Under the pieces are notes generated by a model. It was not told the DNA's origin, searched no databases, and was given only the letters and a program-made list of their open reading frames with translations. Positions 32,975-42,202 of a stretch of DNA of 64,000 nucleotides are shown piece after piece. This DNA comes from Cyclobacteriaceae bacterium (lineage in GTDB: Bacteria; Bacteroidota; Bacteroidia; Cytophagales; Cyclobacteriaceae): positions 60,734 to 124,733 of the forward strand of contig JAGQYM010000007.1 in assembly GCA_020436085.1 (NCBI GenBank), in the 5' to 3' direction. Position 1 is the first letter of the stretch. Each line of letters starts with the position of its first letter. Position numbers and translations under genes: made by a program.

Positions 32975-33940
32975 TTAGTCTACGGACGCGAATAGTTTAA
33001 ATGCCCGTTCAAGGTCAACGTTACCTCCGGAAAGAATTACACCTACTCGCTTGCCGGCAAATTTCTCTTTCTCTTTCAGAACGGCAGCAAATGGTACCGC
33101 ACATGAAGGCTCTACGATAATCTTCACGCGTTCCCAGATCAAACGCATCGCACGAATGATCTCCTCATCTGTTACCGTGATGATTTCACTCACTCCATCT
33201 TTGATGATAGGAAAGGTCTTGTCTCCAAGGGATGTTAATAGGCCATCAGCCACACTATTGGCCTGAGAAGGCTCCGGCTTCCCACTTTGCATCGAACGAA
33301 ACGCATCGTCTGCCCCGGCAGGCTCTCCGGCAATCACTTTGGTTTTAGGAGAAAAGAACTGAGTGGCTATTATCGTTCCAGATAATAACCCCCCTCCACC
33401 AACCGGCACCAACAAAAAGTCAAGCGGTTCCTCAACGGCATCGAACAATTCAATCGCTGCGGTACCTTGGCCAGCTATTACATCGTAGTTATTGAAGGGA
33501 TGAATTTCCGTAGCACCTGTTCTTGCTACTACTTCGGCCAATGTCTTTTCGCGATCTGCAAGTGTGGGCTCACATTCTGTGATTTCTCCACCAAAAGCCC
33601 GCACTCCTTTTTTCTTTATCTCGGGTGCAGTCTTGGGCATTACGATGTATGCGCGCGTTCCAACAATTTTTGCAGCTCGCGCCAATGCCTGTGCATGATT
33701 GCCTGAAGAGTGAGTAGCAACTCCCCTTGCCTGATCTTCCGGAGAGAGACTAAGCACCGCATTCATGGCACCTCGAGCTTTAAAGGCACCTATTTTCTGA
33801 AAATTTTCACACTTGAAAAACACTTTGCATCCTGCAATAGCATCAATACTCGATGAGGTCATCACCGAGGTTTCGTGTATGTATGATTTGATCCTTTCGT
33901 GCGCGAATAGCAGATCATCTTTGCCCGGTACTTTATCCAT
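32975..33940 (-). CDS. Serine/threonine dehydratase or serine racemase (PLP fold type II)
   Basis: The 321-residue product has the PLP lysine in GAFKARGA (Lys54), the substrate loop SSGNHAQ (78-84) and the phosphate loop GGGGLLSG (180-187). It lacks the C-terminal ACT-like regulatory domain of IlvA, so it is the catabolic/serine-racemase type. The enzyme should deaminate L-threonine or L-serine, or racemise serine or hydroxyaspartate; these cannot be separated by eye. It converges on M1 paralogue 4 with a three-base gap and follows the nitroreductase gene by five bases. Confidence 0.88.
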   Translation of the reverse strand: MDKVPGKDDLLFAHERIKSYIHETSVMTSSSIDAIAGCKVFFKCENFQKIGAFKARGAMNAVLSLSPEDQARGVATHSSGNHAQALARAAKIVGTRAYIVMPKTAPEIKKKGVRAFGGEITECEPTLADREKTLAEVVARTGATEIHPFNNYDVIAGQGTAAIELFDAVEEPLDFLLVPVGGGGLLSGTIIATQFFSPKTKVIAGEPAGADDAFRSMQSGKPEPSQANSVADGLLTSLGDKTFPIIKDGVSEIITVTDEEIIRAMRLIWERVKIIVEPSCAVPFAAVLKEKEKFAGKRVGVILSGGNVDLERAFKLFASVD

Positions 33941-33945
33941 TGCAG

Positions 33946-34536
33946 TTATTTTATCCAGTTTGTTTTCTCTTTCACAGAACCTCTTCGTCCTGATGGTGCC
34001 TCTCCTTCCACCACACCAACATGAAGAAATCCAATTAACTTGTCTTCTTCGTTCCAGCCAAATAACTCTTTCGCTTCTTCAAAATACGTTATTCCGCCTG
34101 TGCTAAGATAGCAACCAACACCGTAAGCAGTAGCGGTGAGGTACATATTTTGAACAGCACAAAAGACCGCGCCAACTTCCTCTACTTCTCGTACACGCTT
34201 GTCCACATCACGCTTCATACCTATGGCTATGATATGGGACGACTGCACGGGTTTGGAGAGTAGGTTTTGATAGCGTTCTTCCTTAAAAGAGTTATCTCTT
34301 TGCGTTACTTTTTTGTAACAGGCAGCCTGCAACTCTGCAAATTTCTTTAATCCATCACCAGTAAACACCACAAAGCGCCACGGTTCAGTCAACTTGTGGG
34401 TAGGTGCCCAATTCGCATTCTCCAACATTTGTTCAATAACGGAGTCATCCACCACTTTGTCAGCAACATAGCTCTTGGGAAAGATCGACCTTCTGTTGTG
34501 AATCAGGCTATTAATTTCATCTACGTTGTAATTCAT
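33946..34536 (-). CDS. Nitroreductase family flavoprotein
   Basis: The 196-residue product begins with INSLIHNRRSIFPKSY, where the RRS contacts FMN, and continues with LENANWAPTHKLTEPWRFVVF, the usual nitroreductase signature. AVQNMYLTATAYGVGCYLS and FLHVGVVEGEAPSGRR are the C-terminal FMN-binding parts. The short length and WAPTHKLTEPW fit the YdjA/TdsD-like subgroup. It is probably an FMN oxidoreductase using NAD(P)H. It is co-directional with the dehydratase gene (five-base gap). Confidence 0.88.
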   Translation of the reverse strand: MNYNVDEINSLIHNRRSIFPKSYVADKVVDDSVIEQMLENANWAPTHKLTEPWRFVVFTGDGLKKFAELQAACYKKVTQRDNSFKEERYQNLLSKPVQSSHIIAIGMKRDVDKRVREVEEVGAVFCAVQNMYLTATAYGVGCYLSTGGITYFEEAKELFGWNEEDKLIGFLHVGVVEGEAPSGRRGSVKEKTNWIK

Positions 34537-34634
34537 GGCTTTAAAATCATTTGATGGAGATCAAGTTCCATTCCATTCATTTTTACTCCCCACATTTCTG
34601 GGTAATTTACACGAACAATCTTACTCCCGAAATC

Positions 34635-35795
34635 ATGACGATGACACGAATTTATCTTTTACTCCTGATCGTATGTTCATTTACAGCCAATGCACAGACT
34701 AAAAAACCGCGCGCCAGGGATTTGAAAATTCCCTTTGAGGGTACGCCCGGCACCTACAACGCCATTACCGATGTGCCAGGAGTTGAAGTGGGGCAAAAGA
34801 CTTTGATCAGTGGCCAGGGCGATCTTGTGGTTGGCAAAGGACCTGTGCGCACTGGCGTGACTGCTATTTTTCCCTTAGGCAAGAATTCCATGGAACGTGT
34901 ATTTGCTTCTTGGTTTACGCTCAATGGAAATGGAGAGATGACAGGCACTACCTGGTTGGAGGAATCCGGCTGCCTCGGTTCACCTGTGTTAATTACAAAT
35001 ACTCACAGTGTGGGCACAGTAAGAGATGCTGTCATCCAATGGTATGTGAACAAAAAATCGACTGAAGGGTATTCAGGCGATTTTAGTTTGCCAGTGGTGG
35101 CCGAAACATGGGACGGGTTCTTGAATGACATCAACGGCTTTCACGTAAAGCAGCAAGATGTATTTGAAGCTATGGAGAGTGCTACATCAGGGCCGGTGGC
35201 TGAAGGAAATGTAGGTGGAGGAACTGGAATGGTTGTGCATAGTTTTAAGGGAGGTATTGGAACTTCCTCGAGAAAAGTGGAAACCAAAATCGGATCTTAC
35301 ACGGTTGGTGTCCTCGTTCAGGCCAACTATGGTTCGCGTGATCAACTTATGATCGCTGGTGTTCCAGTGGGAAAAGAGATTACAGACCTGAGGCCAACTG
35401 CGGGGAAACCTGATGAAGACCAAGGATCTATAATCGTAGTCGTTGCAACTGATGCCCCATTTCTTCCCCATCAACTCCATCGAATTGTAAAACGGGTAGC
35501 GCTAGGCATCGGTGTGATGGGTGGACGAGGCGGGAATTCCTCAGGTGATATTTTCATTGCATTCTCTACAGCCAATGCAGACGCTGGCGCCATGGATAAA
35601 CTCGGAAATGTGAAAATGTATCCCAACGAAATGATCAATCCATTCTTTGAGGCAGTAGCGCAAGCCACGGAAGAGTCGATCGTAAATGCAATGATTGCTG
35701 CAGAAACCATGGTTGGTGTAAATGGAAACAAGGTTTATGCAATACCTCACGACCGATTAATTGCTGTCTTAAAAAAATATAATCGATTGAAATAG
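34635..35795 (+). CDS. Secreted P1-family aminopeptidase (DmpA/BapA-like)
   Basis: From the ATG at 34635 the product is 386 residues with a signal peptide (RIYLLLLIVCSFTANAQ). The P1/DmpA fold is recognisable by TDVPGVEVGQKTL, GVTAIFPLG and the self-cleavage/nucleophile site GRGGNSSGDIF. DmpA-type proteins cut themselves before the active Ser to make an N-terminal nucleophile enzyme that removes N-terminal residues, including D- or beta-amino acids. A reading frame opens earlier at 34551, but the added residues are not signal-like. It adds to the set of exported peptidases here. Confidence 0.9.
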   Translation: MTMTRIYLLLLIVCSFTANAQTKKPRARDLKIPFEGTPGTYNAITDVPGVEVGQKTLISGQGDLVVGKGPVRTGVTAIFPLGKNSMERVFASWFTLNGNGEMTGTTWLEESGCLGSPVLITNTHSVGTVRDAVIQWYVNKKSTEGYSGDFSLPVVAETWDGFLNDINGFHVKQQDVFEAMESATSGPVAEGNVGGGTGMVVHSFKGGIGTSSRKVETKIGSYTVGVLVQANYGSRDQLMIAGVPVGKEITDLRPTAGKPDEDQGSIIVVVATDAPFLPHQLHRIVKRVALGIGVMGGRGGNSSGDIFIAFSTANADAGAMDKLGNVKMYPNEMINPFFEAVAQATEESIVNAMIAAETMVGVNGNKVYAIPHDRLIAVLKKYNRLK

Positions 35796-35822
35796 TACAT
35801 TCAATCCTTTAAACCTGTCTGT

Positions 35823-36548
35823 ATGCGGCTTTTACTGTTCCTCGCCCTTGTCATTGCGGTGTCTTCCTGTACTCCAATTTATGTCCCCACAGTCCGGAAT
35901 ACACCAATGTTTCGAGGTGAAGGGGAGTTTCAAGGTACGGTTGCATTATCAACTGGGGTCAGCCTTCAGGGTGCTTATGCCCTCTCTGATCATGTTGGAA
36001 TGATTGGTAGCTATTCGATATTAAGCGAGAATGCAAATGATCCACAGAGCACGTCTGAATCTTTCAAACGAAAAAGCAATCAGCTTGAGATTGGGTTAGG
36101 TTATTTCAACACAACACGCTCCAGAAGATTTGAGTTATATGGTGGCTATGGACAGGGTGAGAGCACAACAACGGGGCAATACATTTTTCTTGGTCAAGGC
36201 GCACAGGATGTCATTGTAACTGGCCGGTTCAGACGTTATTTTATTCAACCGAGCGTTGCCACCAATAAGAAAGGTTTCAACCTAATATTCACCCCACGTC
36301 TTTCGTTTGTAGATTTTTATGAGTTCACCTCTGGAACAATTACTGAACCTTCAGGCGAAGGTATTCATATTTTTATCGAACCATCTGTAACGGGGAAATT
36401 CAGATTAACCTCATCACTCGATGGTATGTTTCAACTGGGGCTCAACTTTGCTACTGCGAGCGACAACTTCTTCGACTATGTGCCAGTGCAGGCAGGACTA
36501 GGCGTGCAGCTTCATCTTGGTGGGAGTTTAAGAACCCGGGTATACTAG
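35823..36548 (+). CDS. Outer-membrane-like lipoprotein of unknown function
   Basis: The 241-residue product has a lipobox (VIAVSSC, Cys16). The mature part has alternating beta strands (QGTVALSTGVSLQGAYALS, FELYGGYGQGES, LGVQLHLGGSLRTRVY) that resemble a small surface barrel or beta sandwich, and the final residues end in an aromatic. No family is recognised. It is 27 bases downstream of the P1 peptidase and could share its transcript. The stop overlaps the convergent ABC gene by four bases. Confidence 0.6.
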   Translation: MRLLLFLALVIAVSSCTPIYVPTVRNTPMFRGEGEFQGTVALSTGVSLQGAYALSDHVGMIGSYSILSENANDPQSTSESFKRKSNQLEIGLGYFNTTRSRRFELYGGYGQGESTTTGQYIFLGQGAQDVIVTGRFRRYFIQPSVATNKKGFNLIFTPRLSFVDFYEFTSGTITEPSGEGIHIFIEPSVTGKFRLTSSLDGMFQLGLNFATASDNFFDYVPVQAGLGVQLHLGGSLRTRVY

Positions 36549-38014
36549 CTCCTCAGATGTTTCGGGATGCTGATTTTTTCAACCAGCTCAAAAACAAACT
36601 CAACAACAATGGCGAGCATAGCCGCTGGAATTGCACCTTGAAGTATAAGTGAGGTATTGTTTAATGCTAATCCTGTAACGATAAATTCTCCTAGACCTCC
36701 GGCACCAATAAAAGCGGCCAATGTAGCCGTACCAATTGTGATGACAGCTGCAGTGCGTATACCAGCAAGAATTGCAGGCATGGCCAATGGAATACCAACA
36801 TACCTTAGTTGTTGAAAAGTAGTCATCCCCATTCCAGTTGCTACTTTTCTCAACACTGGATCAACAGACGTGAGTCCCGTAGTAGTATTTCTTAAAATGG
36901 GCAAAAGTGCGTAAAGGAAAAGCGCAGTCACAGCCGGAATTTTTCCGATACCCAGAAGAGGAATCATCAGTGCCAGTAGAGCAATAGAAGGAATAGTCTG
37001 TAGCAATCCCACCACATAGAGTACTGGCCGGCTAACAGCTGAAAAAACAAAAAGCAGAATTCCCAAAGGCACAGCAATCAGAATAGCCAGACCCAACGCA
37101 ATGCCCGTGATCGAAAGATGTTCAATGGATTTTGCCCCTATTTGGTTTAACATGCCTTGAGAAGAAGAATTTCTATTACCGGACGTGAGGTTTTTCCTTT
37201 TAAGGAAGGAATGTGCTACCTCTGCAAAGGTCTTACCTCCATATAACATCTCAGAATTCATAGCCTGCATCTCATCTTCATCAATCTGACTCTCCAGTTT
37301 GGAGATTATGCCTTTGACATGAACAGGTAGATTCGTTTGAAATACAGCAACAGCATAGTATTCCGGAAAGAAGCCCAAGTCATCTTTCAATAAAGTCAAT
37401 CCATATTTCTCGATTTCACCATCGGTGGAGTAAGCATCAGTGATTTGAATTTTTCCATTGCTTATCGCCTGATAGGCAAGTCCGTGCTCGATGCCTACAG
37501 GATTAAGCTGAAGATTGTAGGTTCGTTTTAAATTTTCCCAGCCATCTTTTCTTTTCAAAAATTCATAGCTCAATGCCATCGACAAATCGCGATACTGACG
37601 CAGATCAGAAATATTAGTCGCCTGCAATTGAGCAAAGGTTTCAGGCGTACCAGCCAATGCGTATGTGTTGTTGAAACCGAACGAAGATGAAATCTCCAGA
37701 TTTAAAGCCTCTTGAAGTTTCGTATTGAGCGCTGCTAGTGAGAGTCTGGTTTCACTTTTTAAGATTTCTTCTGCGAGCGATCCTGTGTACTCGGGATAAA
37801 GATCAATACCTCCGGTTCTCAATGCCTCAAAGCAGACGACAGTACCTCCCAGGTTAAAATTTCTCTCTACTTCATAACCTTCGTCTTCAAGCAACTGGGA
37901 CAATATCTCTCCCAGAATATAGCTCTCATTAAAATGTTTTGCACCGACTTTGATCACTTGACCGTAGGATGACAAGGTCCCCAGCAAAATGAGTATCGTG
38001 GAGATAACTTTCAT
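36545..38014 (-). CDS. OpuB/OsmoX-type ABC transporter: binding protein fused N-terminal to permease
   Basis: The 489-residue product has a signal peptide (1-19). Residues 20-275 are a type II quaternary-amine binding protein (KVGAKHFNESYILGEIL, GGIDLYPEYTGSLAEE, ITDAYSTDGEI). Residues 296-489 form a permease with about five helices and the EAA-type loop MGMTTFQQLRYVGIPLAMP. Fusions of these parts are common, but in those I know (BusAB, OpuBD/EgtU) the permease comes first. Here the binding domain leads. Substrates of the family include glycine betaine, choline, carnitine and ergothioneine. It is coupled by ATGA to the ATPase gene upstream. Confidence 0.9.
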   Translation of the reverse strand: MKVISTILILLGTLSSYGQVIKVGAKHFNESYILGEILSQLLEDEGYEVERNFNLGGTVVCFEALRTGGIDLYPEYTGSLAEEILKSETRLSLAALNTKLQEALNLEISSSFGFNNTYALAGTPETFAQLQATNISDLRQYRDLSMALSYEFLKRKDGWENLKRTYNLQLNPVGIEHGLAYQAISNGKIQITDAYSTDGEIEKYGLTLLKDDLGFFPEYYAVAVFQTNLPVHVKGIISKLESQIDEDEMQAMNSEMLYGGKTFAEVAHSFLKRKNLTSGNRNSSSQGMLNQIGAKSIEHLSITGIALGLAILIAVPLGILLFVFSAVSRPVLYVVGLLQTIPSIALLALMIPLLGIGKIPAVTALFLYALLPILRNTTTGLTSVDPVLRKVATGMGMTTFQQLRYVGIPLAMPAILAGIRTAAVITIGTATLAAFIGAGGLGEFIVTGLALNNTSLILQGAIPAAMLAIVVEFVFELVEKISIPKHLRS

Positions 38015-38676
38015 ATGGTTGGAGTCAGTTGTCCGTTTTCAAATTTCAACTGAACATCTCCCAACTTCTGCGCCTCCTCAGGATCGTGCGTCACCATGAC
38101 GATGCAACGAGGTTCCGTTCTCTGAAGCTTAAGCACTTCCTGGTGAATTTCTGCTTTAGTGTCCGGATCGAGTGAAGAGAAAGGCTCATCAAGCAACATC
38201 AATGGTGGATTGAGCAAAATAGCCCGGCACAATCCAACTCTCTGTTGCTCGCCCCCGGACAACTGATACGGAAACTTTTCAGAATGGGATGACGGAAGAC
38301 TTACCAACTCCATCAGTTCTGCAGCGCGCTTCTTTTTCTTTTCGCTATTCCACCCCGCCAGCTTGCCGGGCAGCATGATGTTGTCAATCACACGAAGGTG
38401 TGGAAAGAGCCCAACCTGCTGCACCGCATATCCGATGTTCAACCTTGCCTGATGAATATTTCGATAATCCAAAGGCTGGCCAAACAATTGAACACTTCCC
38501 TCGTCTGGAACAATGAGGCCATTAATGATTTGCAACAGAGTCGACTTACCACTTCCACTACGGCCGAGTATTACCGTTATTTTATTGGCCTCTATTTGTA
38601 AGGACAGGTTTTGAAACAAGACTTGCGATCCAAAACGATGCGAGAGATTTTCAAGATGGATCGCTATCTCACTCAA
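38011..38676 (-). CDS. ABC transporter ATP-binding protein of the OpuB-type importer
   Basis: The 221-residue product has Walker A GRSGSGKST (38-46), Q-loop YAVQQVGLFP, signature LSGGEQQR (139-146), Walker B LMLLDEP (159-165) and the switch His in MVTHDPEE. It lacks the C-terminal CBS pair seen in OpuAA/ProV, so it is the shorter type. The start is a TTG that overlaps the coaX stop (TTGA); no ATG lies nearby. It is the ATPase for the fused binding protein/permease downstream. Confidence 0.92.
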   Translation of the reverse strand: MSEIAIHLENLSHRFGSQVLFQNLSLQIEANKITVILGRSGSGKSTLLQIINGLIVPDEGSVQLFGQPLDYRNIHQARLNIGYAVQQVGLFPHLRVIDNIMLPGKLAGWNSEKKKKRAAELMELVSLPSSHSEKFPYQLSGGEQQRVGLCRAILLNPPLMLLDEPFSSLDPDTKAEIHQEVLKLQRTEPRCIVMVTHDPEEAQKLGDVQLKFENGQLTPTI

Positions 38677-39440
38677 GGCGATGTGGTTTCACCAACGATG
38701 CGAAGACCTGAAAGGGTAAGGTGAGGATCAACTCTATCAAAGAAGTCTGAAAGCGGGGTAATGATGGATGATAATCCTCCGGTTGCGATCGCGGGGCAGT
38801 CAATTCCAATTTCGTTGCGAATGGAGCCAATCATAGTTTGCACCAATCCCTGATAACCAACAAGTATTCCCGACTGAATTGCCGTGATCGTATTTGTGCC
38901 GAGCACTGAGGACGGCATTTGCAAAGGCACGTCAAAAAGTTTGGCCGTGTTTTGCGTAAGGGAGCGAATTGCTGTTTTTAGGCCTGGCACAATCGACACA
39001 CCTAAAATTTTACCAGTGTCAGAAATAGTAGTGAAGGTGAGTGCTGTTCCAAAGTCGACTACGACACACGCTTTCCTGTAATAATCAAAAGCAGCAACAG
39101 CATTAGCGACAAGGTCTGATCCAATCTCATAAGGATTCAGCACTTCTATTTTTAATTTCTTATAAATGGTTGGACCCAATATTACAGGTTCGCGATTGGT
39201 AATCGCTATGATCACATTGCGAAGCTTTTCGGTAAGTGATGGCACAACGGAACTTACTACAACACGATCAATCGAGGCTTCCGGAATATTGGCCTCCAAA
39301 AATTGCTCTCTGATCTTCACTCCATAGAAAAGTTCGGGTTGATCGGGCTTTGAAGGAATCCTCCAGATTTGATTCCACTCATGTCCATTCCACAGGCCAA
39401 TGGTGATATCGCTATTGCCGGTATCTAAAGCTAAAAGCAT
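38673..39440 (-). CDS. coaX: Type III pantothenate kinase
   Basis: The 255-residue product has the ASKHA-type phosphate motif LALDTGNSDITIGLW at the start and the second motif VVDFGTALTFTTI. GVSIVPGLKTAI and GTNTITAIQSGILVG complete the CoaX pattern. The motif usually written GxDR is GSDL here, a small departure. The enzyme phosphorylates pantothenate, the first step of coenzyme A synthesis, and is insensitive to CoA feedback in this family. It is the first gene of the operon with the OpuB-type transporter, which is a positional oddity with no obvious metabolic link. Confidence 0.93.
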   Translation of the reverse strand: MLLALDTGNSDITIGLWNGHEWNQIWRIPSKPDQPELFYGVKIREQFLEANIPEASIDRVVVSSVVPSLTEKLRNVIIAITNREPVILGPTIYKKLKIEVLNPYEIGSDLVANAVAAFDYYRKACVVVDFGTALTFTTISDTGKILGVSIVPGLKTAIRSLTQNTAKLFDVPLQMPSSVLGTNTITAIQSGILVGYQGLVQTMIGSIRNEIGIDCPAIATGGLSSIITPLSDFFDRVDPHLTLSGLRIVGETTSP

Positions 39441-39444
39441 GTGA

Positions 39445-39726
39445 TTAAGGCCTCACCTCCACGCCTTTCCAAAATGCTACTCTCCCTTTGATCACTTTCG
39501 CGGCATCCTTTGGATCTGGATAGAACCAGGCGGCATCGGCATTCTCTTTACCGTTCACACTAAGGCTAAAGTAAGATGCATCTCCTTTCCAGGGGCAATG
39601 GGTCTTCGTATCTGAATCCGTGAAAAATTCTTTCTTGATAGCATCTGGTGGAAAATAATGATTCCCCTCGACCACTACCGTGTCTTCACTTTCTGCAATC
39701 AATTGTCCATTCCAAATCGCCCTCAT
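39445..39726 (-). CDS. DUF427 domain protein
   Basis: The 93-residue product is a single DUF427 beta-barrel domain: RAIWNGQLIAES, VEGNHYFPPDAI, THCPWKGDASYFSL and AAWFYPDP are the conserved parts. The function of DUF427 is not established. It stops just upstream of coaX (four-base gap) and may be in the same transcript. It follows the hydroxylase-like gene by 18 bases. Confidence 0.88.
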   Translation of the reverse strand: MRAIWNGQLIAESEDTVVVEGNHYFPPDAIKKEFFTDSDTKTHCPWKGDASYFSLSVNGKENADAAWFYPDPKDAAKVIKGRVAFWKGVEVRP

Positions 39727-39744
39727 ATTGAATGTTGGTTCGTT

Positions 39745-40563
39745 CTAATAATCCGTTTTGATAGACTTGTCTATGGGTATTCTCAGCTGATAGCCAATGT
39801 TTTCATCCAGTTTCCCATCCAACACGTCAAGACCATATTTAATTCTTTTCGGGTCGTCATAAACGAAGGTTCCAAACATTCTATCCCACAGTGAAAAGAT
39901 ATTTCCAAAGTTTGTATCCGTCCATGGCCGCTCGAAATGATGATGAAACTTATGCATGTTCGGTGTGATAAAGATCATACTGAGTGTTTTATCCAGCCAA
40001 ACAGGCATGTTGATATTCGCATGTGTGAAGTAAGTGAAGAAGATGGTACAAAACCGATACATCAGGTAATAAGAAATTGGAGCGCCAATGATAATAATCG
40101 CAATCAGCGCAAACGTCTCTCGCAAAAAGTAATCGCCAGGGTGATGCCGTGTTCCGGTGGTCACATCTACTTTTGTATCACTGTGATGAATCATGTGAAA
40201 CTTCCACATCCATTTGACCCGGTGTAGCAAGTAGTGGACAACATACTGCGCCATAAAATCCAGGAACATCACTGCAAGTAACAATTCCAGCCAAACAGGA
40301 AGGTTTACGAAATGCAGAAGTCCGAATTGATTTTCACCAAGCCAGACAAAAATGCCAACGGTGAAGATGCCGAATAGCAGATTGATTACAAACGTGAATA
40401 GCAGAAACACGAGGTTAACCCCATCATGTTTCCATTTGTTGTAAGGGTGGCGAACGAGAGGGAAGTTCCCTTCCAAAAACCAACATACAACCAAACACGT
40501 CACTACCCAGGCGAGCTTTTGCCAGGTGGGCATTTGTTCAAAAAATGTCAAAAACGCATCCAT
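39745..40563 (-). CDS. Sterol desaturase/fatty acid hydroxylase family membrane di-iron protein
   Basis: The 272-residue product has about four to five helices and the His clusters of the family: HYLLHRVKWMWKFHMIHHSD and HKFHHHFERP, with additional His in THANINMPVW. These eight or so His residues bind two irons. Family members hydroxylate or desaturate fatty acids, sterols or carotenoids at the membrane. The exact lipid substrate cannot be read from sequence. It is divergent from the DUF1801 gene. Confidence 0.88.
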   Translation of the reverse strand: MDAFLTFFEQMPTWQKLAWVVTCLVVCWFLEGNFPLVRHPYNKWKHDGVNLVFLLFTFVINLLFGIFTVGIFVWLGENQFGLLHFVNLPVWLELLLAVMFLDFMAQYVVHYLLHRVKWMWKFHMIHHSDTKVDVTTGTRHHPGDYFLRETFALIAIIIIGAPISYYLMYRFCTIFFTYFTHANINMPVWLDKTLSMIFITPNMHKFHHHFERPWTDTNFGNIFSLWDRMFGTFVYDDPKRIKYGLDVLDGKLDENIGYQLRIPIDKSIKTDY

Positions 40564-40671
40564 TTCAATCTGCTTGTAAAGTCTAAAATAAGAATTTGTC
40601 GAGTAATTTTCGCCCGACCAACCGCAACTGACATAGGGCTGTCACCTTGGTCTTCAATCTTTGATCTTACT

Positions 40672-41052
40672 ATGGCCAATGTAGATGAATTTGTTGCTTC
40701 CCTCCCTCGCAGCGAGCGTGTAATCACACAGGCGCTGAGAAGCATCATTATGGATAGTGATCCCAGAATTGCGGAGAAGTTATCCTATGGAGTGCCTTAT
40801 TTTTCTATCAGGCGCAGGATCTGTTTTGTTTGGCCTGCATCTGCCCCCTACGGACCAAAAGATGGCAAAGTCTCACTTGGAATGTGCTTTGGATACCTGA
40901 TCTCTGATCATGACAAGATGCTGCAAATGGATGGGAGAATGCAGGTCTCCGTAGCTCGTTTTGGTTCTTTATCAGAAATCGATGAACGCAAAATTAATGA
41001 GATAATGCAGGAGGCAATTCTAGTGGACAATATGAAGCTTAAGAGAAAATAG
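40672..41052 (+). CDS. DUF1801 domain protein (YdhG-like)
   Basis: From the ATG at 40672 the product is 126 residues and starts VDEFVASLPRSERV, the usual start of this small family. The conserved region AEKLSYGVPYFSI and the following aromatic strand FVWPASAPYG match DUF1801. A longer frame opens at 40426 but its extra 82 residues overlap the divergent hydroxylase gene and look non-coding. Function is unknown. It lies three bases before the DNA-alkylation-repair-like gene, so the two are probably co-translated. Confidence 0.8.
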   Translation: MANVDEFVASLPRSERVITQALRSIIMDSDPRIAEKLSYGVPYFSIRRRICFVWPASAPYGPKDGKVSLGMCFGYLISDHDKMLQMDGRMQVSVARFGSLSEIDERKINEIMQEAILVDNMKLKRK

Positions 41053-41055
41053 ACG

Positions 41056-42159
41056 ATGGCAGAACCATTAAAATATCTTTACGGACCGGCATTTTTTGAA
41101 CCTCTCTGCCCTGTTCTGAAAAATCACATTCCCGGATTTGATGATACAAAATTCATTCACCGCGTATTTGATACGGAATGGCCCGATCTGGAACTGAAGC
41201 AACGCACTCGCAAAGTAGCCCAGTCGCTGAAACATTTTCTTCCAGACGACTTTACAAAAGCGTCACACTATCTGGTCGAAGCTTCACGGTCACTTAGAAG
41301 TAGAAACGGGATTGAGATGAGCTATCCTTTTATCTTCTTTCCCGATTATGTAGAACTGTATGGTCTTGATCACTTCGATGAATCAATGAAAGCTTTGGAA
41401 GAAATGACACAGCTGATCAGCGCGGAATTCGCCATTAGACCTTTTATTTTAAAATATCCAGATCAGACCATGCGCCAAATGAAGCAATGGTCCAAACATG
41501 AAAGCCATCACGTGCGCAGATTAGCGAGCGAGGGCTGTAGACCAAGATTGCCGTGGGGAATGGGGCTGCCAAAGTTTAAGGCGAACCCCGGTGCTATCCT
41601 CCCAATTCTTGAGAACTTGAAGAAGGACAAATCTGAGTTTGTGAGAAAGAGTGTGGCTAACAATCTCAACGACATCGCGAAAGATCATCCCGATGTTGTA
41701 TTGACTATTGCTAAAAAATGGCAGGGATTAAGCAAAGAAACCGACTGGATTCTGAAACACGGAAGCCGAACCTTACTAAAGCAAGGACATACAACTGCCT
41801 TGAGTTTTCACGGCTTTGATCCCAATCTTAAAAGTGAGGTTCGAAAACTAAAACTGTCGCCAGAAAAAGTTCGCATTGGAACTGTCGCGGAGTTCAGTTT
41901 TGATTTTATCAACCAAGAAAAAAACCCCCACAACTTTCGGCTTGAATACGTGATCACGTATCTTACTTCAACCGGAAAATCCTCGAGAAAGGTTTTCAAG
42001 ATTACAGAAAAGAAGCTTGCTCCGAGTGAGAAAATCAATATCATTCGCAAGCAACGATTCACAGACTTCACTACCAGAAAACACTTTCCCGGACAGCATA
42101 AGCTGGAGATTATTGTAAATGGAAAAAAGAAAGCTCAAGCCAACTTTCAATTAACTTGA
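41056..42159 (+). CDS. DNA alkylation repair protein (AlkD-like HEAT-repeat)
   Basis: The 367-residue product starts with EPLKYLYGPAFFEPLCPVL and consists of helical HEAT-like repeats. The stretch MKQWSKHESHHVRRLASEGCRPRLPWG is characteristic of the AlkD/DNA-alkylation-repair family, with the DNA-contacting Trp/Arg/Lys. About 90 C-terminal residues (from roughly 275) look like a separate beta domain (RIGTVAEFSFDFINQEKN). AlkD removes positively charged alkyl adducts without base flipping. Activity here is inferred from family only. Confidence 0.82.
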   Translation: MAEPLKYLYGPAFFEPLCPVLKNHIPGFDDTKFIHRVFDTEWPDLELKQRTRKVAQSLKHFLPDDFTKASHYLVEASRSLRSRNGIEMSYPFIFFPDYVELYGLDHFDESMKALEEMTQLISAEFAIRPFILKYPDQTMRQMKQWSKHESHHVRRLASEGCRPRLPWGMGLPKFKANPGAILPILENLKKDKSEFVRKSVANNLNDIAKDHPDVVLTIAKKWQGLSKETDWILKHGSRTLLKQGHTTALSFHGFDPNLKSEVRKLKLSPEKVRIGTVAEFSFDFINQEKNPHNFRLEYVITYLTSTGKSSRKVFKITEKKLAPSEKINIIRKQRFTDFTTRKHFPGQHKLEIIVNGKKKAQANFQLT

Positions 42160-42202
42160 ACTTCCATTTTTCTGCCACCACAGGCCGCAGATTGTCCTTT
42201 GT

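Noticed and set aside
40426-40671. N-terminal extension of the DUF1801 protein
   Set aside because: It overlaps the start of the divergent hydroxylase gene and has no family similarity; the domain begins at the ATG at 40672.
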